Below are positions 16,545 to 23,700 of a DNA stretch of 64,000 nucleotides, piece after piece. The position numbers were made by a program, and so were the translations under genes. Below the pieces are notes generated by a model that did no database searches, had not been told where the DNA came from, and saw nothing but the letters and a program-made list of their open reading frames with translations. Numbering within the stretch: the stretch's first letter is position 1; each line of letters begins with the position of its first letter. The stretch is from Pseudomonadales bacterium. Its GTDB lineage: Bacteria > Pseudomonadota > Gammaproteobacteria > Pseudomonadales > Ketobacteraceae. Location of the stretch: positions 1-64,000 of the forward strand of contig PAPM01000037.1 in NCBI GenBank assembly GCA_002708905.1. The letters run 5' to 3'.

Positions 16545-17234
16545 TTACTGTTTGCCGGCTTTAATCCGGGCCAGGATGTCGGCGGCAGAGGCCGCTTCCC
16601 CTTTGATGCCTGCTTCTTCCAGTTTGTTGTCCAGATCGTTACCGGCGAATTCCTTGTCTAGTAACTCACCGGCTTCCAGTTGATCCTGCTTCATTTCCTG
16701 GCGCGCCTTGATGCGTTCCAGGGATTCCCTGGCCGTGTTCAGGCTGGAGTTGTTGGCTGCCACATTTTCCACCACCTGTTCTGTGGCCTTCTGCACGCTT
16801 TCGGTGGTGCGCACAATGGACAGTTCACGTTCGTGATCCGCAATCAGTTTCTCTGCTTTTTTGATGTGCGCTTTCAATTGCTCCACTTGGCCCGTAAGGC
16901 GCGCCACAATGGCATCCTGCTCGCGCTTGTCGGCTTCAAAGGTGGCAATCTTGCCGGCCACTTCCAGGGCCAGGGCTTCGTCGCCTTGATCCAGGGCTTT
17001 GCCGGCGTAGCCTTCGTGGGTACGGATGTCTTCCACCAGTTTGCTCACCTTGCGTTCTGCCTGCATCTTGCGGGCCATCACTTCCGTCAGATTGGTTTTG
17101 GCCTGTTGGATGCTGTTCTTGGCATCAATGATTTCCTGCTCGAAAATGCGGATGCCGTTGGAGTCCACAATGGCATCGCCCATCTCGCGTACGCCACCAC
17201 GCAATGCAGTCCAGATTTTGTTAAGTACGCTCAT
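16545..17234 (-). CDS. pspA: PspA/IM30 family phage-shock protein
   Basis: This 229-residue protein is nearly all alpha-helical, as in PspA/Vipp1. It starts with an amphipathic helix (MSVLNKIWTALRGGVREMGDAIVDSNG), then a long coiled coil (RMARKMQAERKVSKLVEDIR type pattern, AKTNLTEVMARKMQAERK) and a C-terminal ADILARIKAGKQ segment. Such ESCRT-III-like proteins coat and repair the inner membrane under stress. It is the YjfJ-like PspA type found with DUF2170 proteins, not the one with pspBC and pspF, and no psp sigma54 regulator is near. GGAG eight bases before the ATG supports the start. Confidence 0.9.
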   Translation of the reverse strand: MSVLNKIWTALRGGVREMGDAIVDSNGIRIFEQEIIDAKNSIQQAKTNLTEVMARKMQAERKVSKLVEDIRTHEGYAGKALDQGDEALALEVAGKIATFEADKREQDAIVARLTGQVEQLKAHIKKAEKLIADHERELSIVRTTESVQKATEQVVENVAANNSSLNTARESLERIKARQEMKQDQLEAGELLDKEFAGNDLDNKLEEAGIKGEAASAADILARIKAGKQ

Positions 17235-17257
17235 GATCTATCTCCGATGTGAGTTCG

Positions 17258-17665
17258 TTAAACCAGGTATTCTTCCAAAGCTTCCAGCGCATCATAGGCA
17301 TTGGAGGCCAGGGTAATCAGCTCTCGACAGATGTCATCAAAATTGCTGCTGGTGGCCATGGCGCCAAACACCACGTAATAATCTTCTACAATGGCAAATG
17401 AGCTGAGTGGCATGGCAACGTTCAGTTCCAGCATGGTTTTGTTCAAATCGGCCATCCGGCCTGGCTGGATCTCGGCTTGTTTGCACAGGTAAGTGATACA
17501 CAGAATCTGGGTTTCGGTGATGGTGACGAAAATGGGCATGGCATCCAGTTCCGACACGATCACCTGCAGCACCTCCTGTTCGCCGTGAATCGGTAAACAG
17601 TTAAAGGTGTGCCCTTCGTAATTCACCTGCCCCAATTGAATGGTGAGTTCCTGAATCTGGGTCAT
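17258..17665 (-). CDS. DUF2170 family protein (YjfI-like), partner of PspA
   Basis: This is a 135-residue acidic protein (MTQIQELTIQLGQ...). The size, the alternating strand-helix pattern (IFVTITETQILCITYLC, LELNVAMPLSSFAIVEDYYVVFGAM) and the position before a PspA gene fit the DUF2170/YjfI family; its role is unknown but it is repeatedly linked to PspA in genomes. An ATG at 17689 is in frame but lies inside an operator palindrome; the ATG at 17665 has AAGGAG upstream and is the likely start. It is first in the leftward operon, 23 bases before pspA. Confidence 0.72.
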   Translation of the reverse strand: MTQIQELTIQLGQVNYEGHTFNCLPIHGEQEVLQVIVSELDAMPIFVTITETQILCITYLCKQAEIQPGRMADLNKTMLELNVAMPLSSFAIVEDYYVVFGAMATSSNFDDICRELITLASNAYDALEALEEYLV

Positions 17666-17684
17666 CGTTGGTTGTCTCCTTTTT

Positions 17685-17697
17685 GACATAATATGTC
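17685..17697. promoter_or_regulatory. Operator 1 of the stress locus: GACATAATATGTC
   Basis: This is a perfect 13-bp palindrome directly before the ribosome site of the DUF2170 gene, near the expected transcription start of the leftward operon. Confidence 0.75.
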
Positions 17698-17707
17698 GAT
17701 AGGGTTA

Positions 17708-17737
17708 AGGTTAGACCCGCCTGACATATCATGTCAA
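17708..17737 (-). promoter_or_regulatory. Putative promoter of the DUF2170-pspA operon
   Basis: On the reverse strand a perfect -35 TTGACA is followed after 18 bases by a weak -10 TAACCT. The -35 lies inside operator 2. The weak -10 makes this a tentative call. Confidence 0.4.
17722..17736. promoter_or_regulatory. Operator 2 of the stress locus: TGACATATCATGTCA
   Basis: The outer six bases on each side are palindromic. It overlaps the leftward -35 element. It differs from the other copies only near its centre, and its centre is 38 bases from that of operator 1. Confidence 0.72.
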
Positions 17738-17812
17738 GTGAATCTGTCTAACTTATTAAAACCTTGCTATCTTTGCGTCTCTTTGAGACAGGATCATAAC
17801 AAACATTAATCT

Positions 17813-17840
17813 TGACATAATATGTCCGAGCGTCTAGTTT
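17813..17840 (+). promoter_or_regulatory. Putative promoter of the yqiJ-yqiK-ATPase operon
   Basis: A perfect -35 TTGACA and a weak -10 TAGTTT are 16 bases apart. Operator 3 overlaps the -35 and operator 4 starts right after the -10, mirroring the layout of the leftward promoter. Confidence 0.4.
17814..17826. promoter_or_regulatory. Operator 3 of the stress locus: GACATAATATGTC
   Basis: This is identical to operator 1 and overlaps the rightward -35 element. Confidence 0.75.
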
Positions 17841-17853
17841 GACATATTATGTC
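17841..17853. promoter_or_regulatory. Operator 4 of the stress locus: GACATATTATGTC
   Basis: This is a perfect palindrome apart from its central base, 18 bases before the YqiJ-like ATG. Its centre is 27 bases from that of operator 3. Confidence 0.75.
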
Positions 17854-17870
17854 TGCTGTCGGGGATCTAA

Positions 17871-18527
17871 ATGGAAGTATTCATTTCTAATATTTTTCAC
17901 TATCCTACTGTATTTTTTACAGTTTTTTTGCTGGTTCTGGCAATATACTGGCTCTTCGCGATATTGGGTATGGTGGATATTGATGTGCTGGATCTGGACA
18001 TGGATGTGGAATCCGATGTGGACGTGGATCTGGAAGGCATGACTGGCCTGGCGGGGCTGCTGGTGACATTGGGGTTAACCGGGGTGCCGGTGACGGTGGT
18101 GGTAACGGTATTGTCCCTGTTGGCCTGGTTGATCAGCTATTTCGCGGTGCACCTGTTCTTTTTCTGGGACGTGGGATCGCTTATGAGCTACCTGGTGGGC
18201 ACGGCGGTAATCCCGGTGGCGATTGCGGTGTCCATTCCGGTTACGGCACAACTGATCAAGCCATTAAAGCCGCTGTTCAGGAAGGCTTATACGCCACCAC
18301 CGGAAAAAGTATTACTGGGTCGAGCCTGTACCGTACGTTCCACTCGGGTAGATGAAGGCTTTGGCGAGGCAACTGTTGACCTGGAAGGTGCCAGCCTGAT
18401 TCTGCGCATCCGAGCGGATGCCGCCAAAGGGCTGGCGCGGGGTGATAGCGTAGTGCTGATAGAGCACCGGGCCGATGACAACACCTATTGGGTTGTCCCG
18501 GCCACTGAATTTAAAAACAACGATTAG
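17871..18527 (+). CDS. YqiJ-like membrane protein with OB-fold (NfeD-related)
   Basis: This 218-residue protein has an N-terminal transmembrane helix (FFTVFLLVLAIYWLFAILGMV), an acidic stretch rich in D and V (residues 37-56), then two or three more helices. A cytoplasmic OB-fold follows from about residue 145 (LLGRACTVRSTRVDEGFGEATVDLEG, GDSVVLIEHRADDNTYWVVP). This layout matches E. coli YqiJ, the partner of flotillin YqiK, and relates to NfeD proteins that scaffold flotillins in membrane microdomains. It is first in the rightward operon, under operators 3 and 4. Confidence 0.82.
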   Translation: MEVFISNIFHYPTVFFTVFLLVLAIYWLFAILGMVDIDVLDLDMDVESDVDVDLEGMTGLAGLLVTLGLTGVPVTVVVTVLSLLAWLISYFAVHLFFFWDVGSLMSYLVGTAVIPVAIAVSIPVTAQLIKPLKPLFRKAYTPPPEKVLLGRACTVRSTRVDEGFGEATVDLEGASLILRIRADAAKGLARGDSVVLIEHRADDNTYWVVPATEFKNND

Positions 18528-18551
18528 TCGTAATAATTTCAAATTAAAAAC

Positions 18552-18586
18552 TCAATCTACAGAAATTCAATCTACAGAAATTCAAT
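18552..18586 (+). repeat. 15-bp tandem repeat in the flotillin gene leader
   Basis: The unit TCAATCTACAGAAAT occurs twice in direct succession, followed by a partial third copy (TCAAT), within the 74-base gap before the flotillin start. It ends just before the ribosome site GAGG. Copy number could change by slippage and alter leader length. Confidence 0.8.
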
Positions 18587-18601
18587 AGAGGAACGGAAGC
18601 T

Positions 18602-20692
18602 ATGGATCTTTCAATCATTATGCCTGTGCTGACGGTGGTGGGTTTTGTCCTGCTGTTGCTGGTGGGAATTCTCGCCCTGTTCAAGGCCTTTTACATCAAG
18701 GTGGACCAGGGCAATGCATTGATCGTGAACGACATGTCGCCGACGCCGAAGGTGTATTTTACCGGCGCCATGGTGTTGCCGGTCATTCACAAACGCGAGG
18801 TGATGAAAATCTCCGTCATCACTCTGGAGATTGATCGCCGCGGCAAGGATGGTTTGATCTGTCGCGATAACCTGCGGGCGGATATTAACGTGGCATTCTA
18901 CCTTCGGGTAAATGAAACCGCTCAGGACGTATTGAAAGTGGCGAAAGCCGTCGGCGTGGAGCGCGCTTCCAATAAAGACGCTGTGAACGAGCTGTTCAAC
19001 GCCAAGTTCTCTGAAGCCCTGAAAACTGTGGGCAAGAAAATGGACTTCCTTGAACTGTTTGAAAACCGCATTCAGTTCCGTGATCGCATCATCGAAGTAA
19101 TCGGGCAGGATCTGAACGGTTACGTGCTGGAAGACGTGGCCATTGATTACCTGGAACAAACCCCGAAGTCGGCACTGGACCCCTACAACATTCTGGATGC
19201 AGAAGGTATTCGTCGCATCACGGAAGTGACCGCCACCCAGAACGTGGAAACCAACCGCCTGGAGCGGGACGAAGAGCTGGAAATCAAGCGCAAGAATGTG
19301 ACCACCAAAGAGGCCATGCTGGAACTGGAACGTCAGCAGGCGGATGCGGAAGCCCGCCAGCAGCGTGAAGTGGAAAGCCTGCGCGCCCGTGAGGAAGCGG
19401 AAACCCTCAAGGTCAAAGAAGAAGAGCGTCAGAAATCGGAAGCAGCCCGTATCACGGCGGAAGAAGCCATTGCCATCGCCGAAGAAAACAAGATGCGTCA
19501 GGTGGAGATCGCCGGTAAGAACCGTGAGCGCGCGGTGGCCATCGAACACGAGAAAGTGGAGAAGGCCCGTCAGCTCGAAGTGGTGAACCGCGAGCGTGAG
19601 GTGGAACTGCAAACCATCGAGAAAGAAAAGGCGCTGGAAGAAGAGCGCAAGATCATCGCCAACACCATCAGCGAGCGTATCGCCGTTGAGAAGAAGGTGG
19701 CGGAAGAGGAAGAGCGCATCAAGGATGTTCGCTCCATCTCGGAAGCGGAACGTTTGAAGCAGGTAAAAGTGCTGGATGCGGAAGCCGGCGCCCAGGAAGA
19801 CCTGGTGAAACAGGTGAAGAAAGCGGAAGCCGAAGAAATGATGGCCACTCACCGCGCCAAGGAAATAAATGTGATCGCCCAGGCGGAATTGGAAGCGGCG
19901 GCCAAACAAGCGGAAGCACAGATCAAGCGTGCCGAAGGTACCCAGGCGGAAGAAGCGGCCTCCGGACTGGCCCAGGCCCGCGTGCAGGAAGCCAAAGCCA
20001 CCGCACTGGAAAAAGAAGGTGTGGCCAAGGCCAACGCCGATCAGGCCCAGGGTATTGCCCGTGCCCGTGTTATTGAAGAGCAGGCGGCAGCCAACGAGAA
20101 ACAAGGCTTGGCGGATGCCCGGGTGCTGGAAGAAAAACTGCAGGCCAAGGCCCGTGGCGAGAAAGAAATTGGTATGTCCGACGTGGCCATTATGGAAGGC
20201 AAGCTGAATGCCCAGGCTACTGGTGATGAGGCCATTGGTCGCGCCGCTGCGGTGGCTGAGCGTGAGAAAGGTCTGGCGATCGCACAGGTCATCCGTGAGA
20301 AAGCCCGCGCCGAAGCGGAAGGCCTCACCGACAAGTTTGAAGCCATGAACAACATGAGTCCGGAAGCCCGTGACTTCGAAGAACTGCGCATGCGTCTGGA
20401 TCTGGCCTTCCAGGAAGTGATGGCCACCATCGAAGCCAACAAGGACATCGCCAAAGAGCAGGCTGACGTACTGTCTGCCGCCCTGCAGAAAGCGAAGATC
20501 GAAATTGTGGGTGGTGAAGGCGATTACTTCAACAGCTTTGCCAAGGCCTTGTCGGTGGGTAATGCCATCAATGCGGTCACCGGCAAAAGCCCGATGATTC
20601 AGCAGGCGTTGAACAAGCTGATGAATCTGGGTGAAGAAGCCAAATCAGTTGAAACCACGGCAGTTGAAGCGGACTCCTCCAAAGAAGCATAA
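18602..20692 (+). CDS. yqiK: Flotillin-like SPFH-domain protein (YqiK type)
   Basis: This 696-residue protein has one N-terminal transmembrane helix (IIMPVLTVVGFVLLLLVGILALF), then an SPFH/band-7 domain (about residues 30-200; KVDQGNALIVND, CRDNLRADINVAFYLRV, LNGYVLEDVAIDYLEQTPKS). A very long coiled coil rich in E, A, K and R runs from about 210 to 570, as in flotillins, and ends in a short conserved tail. It probably forms membrane-microdomain scaffolds. It sits between the YqiJ-like gene and the giant ATPase (16-base gap). Confidence 0.93.
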   Translation: MDLSIIMPVLTVVGFVLLLLVGILALFKAFYIKVDQGNALIVNDMSPTPKVYFTGAMVLPVIHKREVMKISVITLEIDRRGKDGLICRDNLRADINVAFYLRVNETAQDVLKVAKAVGVERASNKDAVNELFNAKFSEALKTVGKKMDFLELFENRIQFRDRIIEVIGQDLNGYVLEDVAIDYLEQTPKSALDPYNILDAEGIRRITEVTATQNVETNRLERDEELEIKRKNVTTKEAMLELERQQADAEARQQREVESLRAREEAETLKVKEEERQKSEAARITAEEAIAIAEENKMRQVEIAGKNRERAVAIEHEKVEKARQLEVVNREREVELQTIEKEKALEEERKIIANTISERIAVEKKVAEEEERIKDVRSISEAERLKQVKVLDAEAGAQEDLVKQVKKAEAEEMMATHRAKEINVIAQAELEAAAKQAEAQIKRAEGTQAEEAASGLAQARVQEAKATALEKEGVAKANADQAQGIARARVIEEQAAANEKQGLADARVLEEKLQAKARGEKEIGMSDVAIMEGKLNAQATGDEAIGRAAAVAEREKGLAIAQVIREKARAEAEGLTDKFEAMNNMSPEARDFEELRMRLDLAFQEVMATIEANKDIAKEQADVLSAALQKAKIEIVGGEGDYFNSFAKALSVGNAINAVTGKSPMIQQALNKLMNLGEEAKSVETTAVEADSSKEA

Positions 20693-20708
20693 AAGGCAGG
20701 GACGGTAA

Positions 20709-23700
20709 GTGACAGACGTAAGTCAAACATCCGGCACAGTACCAGCGACAGGACAAGGCTCAGAACAGGTCGAATCGGCGGTTTCCCAGGGAACCGCCTA
20801 CGAAGTCATCCGCAAACGCTTGAGTGACCAGGGCAACCAACTGGAGACCCTGGCCCAAAACCTGAATCAGGCCCGTTTGCAGGAGTTCGGTTCCACCGAG
20901 TTGAACATTATCGGGCGTACCCGGGTGCGTACCGATAACAACTGCCTGGCACGGGACATTGTGCGGGTGGGTGATTACCTGTTGTTTGGCTACAACGTTT
21001 TTATCGGTCTGAAACAAACCACGTCGGTTTCAGATGTGTTTTCGCTCTACCGTTTGGTGGAAGGCGAAGATGCATTGGATATGGAACCGGTTTCACCCCA
21101 GAACACGTTTCTGGGGGATGCCCGCTTTCAGTCTGATTTCAATGAGCTCTATACCTATTACAAGAACACCACCTTAACCCAGTTGCGGGTCAAGGAAGGT
21201 CGTCTGTTGGCGGCGTTCCAGATCGGCGAGCGGCTTACCGATATTCGAGTGTTTCGTTGGTCGGTTTCTGCCGATGGCAAACAGATTGAATACATCGATA
21301 ATCGGGGCGAACGAGACATTGAGTTACCACCAGCCTGGGATTTTGAATGGCTGGCCGTGGAGCGGGAAGCCATAGTGGATGGTCGCCATCCCCATGTGAA
21401 CATCCTTGATACTATTTTTGTGGACACCATCGAAGGTGATCTCACCATCAAGGTGGAAAACAATACCCGCAGCGGCAAGGGCATTTACGCGGAACCGGTG
21501 GTGGATCCCAACCAGTCCCTGGACGATGCGGATTTCTTTTTTGCCGAGATCGGCCAGCTGATTCTGTTGCGCATCAAACCCTATCAGGAAGAACACTGGC
21601 GCCATCTGGTGTTTAACCGCCTTAATGAATCGGTGGTGCGCATTGATGCCATCGGTGACAGCTGCCAGCAGCTGCCGGAGGATCACGGCATCGTCTTCCC
21701 CGGTGGTTATTACCTGCAGACCGGCGAGTACAAAACCTTTGATGAGCCTCATAAGGGCTTGCGTTTCCGGCGCGCTATCCGTTCTCCCAATGGGGAAGAC
21801 GTGTTGTACGTGCACTACCAACCGGAAGCCGGTGTGGTGGCCCTATATCCATACAACATGATCGAAAAGGCCCTGCGTAATCCGGTCTACGGGCACGGCT
21901 ATGGCCTGTTTGAAGACGGCCGTATGGTGGTGTTCTCCGCCGATGAGGAACCGACCCGGGTTCACCCCATGCAGATATGGCAGTCACCGTTTTTCAGTGA
22001 CGTGCACGCCAGTCAGGCACAACAATCCCAGAGTTTTTACGGTCGTATCGGTAACGCGGAATTGGTGCGGGGTATATCCGATTTGTTCAGTGTGGTGCAA
22101 CTGATCCGCAGCCCCAATGCGGCATCAGCCCATTACCATGAACTGTGTAAATACGCCTCCCGTTTGTTTGATCAATATTACTGGCTGTCGGATGCTTCCC
22201 TGGAAGAAATTCACGACACCCTAAAAGCCATTATCGAATCCGGCGAACTGGTGCTGGATGAATATGAAAAAGTCCAGAGCATCCGCAAGAGTTCCCAGAA
22301 AGCGTTGCAGGAAGCGGAGCAATCGGTAGCGGCGTTAATCAAACAACTGCAGCCCGATGCCTGGACCACGCCCCAACCCTATATGAATGCTATGCTGGAT
22401 ATCCGCAAGTTGCGGGGCCACCTGCTTACCATTCTGGAATATCGCTACATCAATCAGGATCGTATCCGCGAACTGGATACGGATCTGGAAAAGCAGCAGG
22501 ATGTGATTGCTGACCGCACCATCGAGTTTCTGGCAGAAGAAAAATCCCTGCAGCCGTTCTATGACGATCTGGAACACCTGGAAAAGCAGGTTGCAGAAAC
22601 CGAGATCAAATCTGAACTGACGCCGTTGTTGGAAAAGCTGGAAGCCCTGAGTGATGGTCTGGATGCATTAACCGAGACGGTCAGTGCCATTACCTCAGCA
22701 GAGGCCACCGTGCGCACAGGGGTTATCGAGCGCATTTCCACCCTGTTTGCCCATCTCAATCAGGCCCGTGCCCGTACCCAGAACAAATTGAAAAGCCTGG
22801 GCTACAACGAGGCCCTGGCCCAATTCTCCGCCCAGTTCAAGTTGTTGTCCCAGAGCATGACCAGCGGCTTGAGTATGTCCACTTCGCCGGACCGTTGTGA
22901 TGAGCAACTGGCCAAGCTGATGAACCAGCTGCAGGAACTGGAAAGCCAGTTCGGTGAGTACGATGAGTTTCTGGCGGATATCCTGGAAAAACGGGAAGAG
23001 ATTTTTGAATCCTTCGAATCCCACAAGCAGGGGTTGTTGGACGAGCAGCAGCGTCGGGCGCAAACCCTGCATGATGCTGCCAAACGCATTATTGATGGGG
23101 TGCGCAAACGCAGCCAGAAATTCAAAACCGAAGAAGAGCTGAACACCTTTTTCAGTTCCGATCCTTTGCTGAATAAGTTGAAGCAACTGTCGCAACAACT
23201 GCGGGACCTGGATGACGCCGTCAAAGCCGACGATGTGGATGCCCAGCTTAAAGGGGTGAAAGATCAGGCGGTGCGCTCCCTGCGGGACAAATCCGATATC
23301 TACGAAGACGACGGCAAGGTGATCAAACTTGGGCCCCGCCATCGTTTCAGCGTCAACACCCAGGATCTGGATTTGACGCTGCTGCCCCGGGGTGAGGAAT
23401 TGTATTTTCATCTCTCCGGAACCGATTTTTATGAGGCCTGTGAGATTGAAGGGCTGCAAGGCACCCAGGCCTATTGGTCCATGGCCATGCCCTCGGAAGC
23501 AGAGCAAGTGAGCCGGGCGGAATATCTGGCCTATTCCGTATTGCGGGCGGCAGAACGCAATCAGGAAGAACTCTCCATTACGCAATTAATGCAGGCCCGA
23601 AATGAGCGGGAGCAGTTGCTGGCGTTACTGCGGCGGTACGCCGAGCCCCGTTACAAGGAAGGTTATGAGCGTGGTATCCATGATCACGATGCCGGTCTGC

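Noticed and set aside
18611-20104. 497-codon reverse-strand open frame antisense to the flotillin gene
   Set aside because: It arises from the repetitive E/A/K-rich coiled-coil codons of yqiK, encodes a low-complexity Phe/Leu/His-rich product and has no ribosome site.
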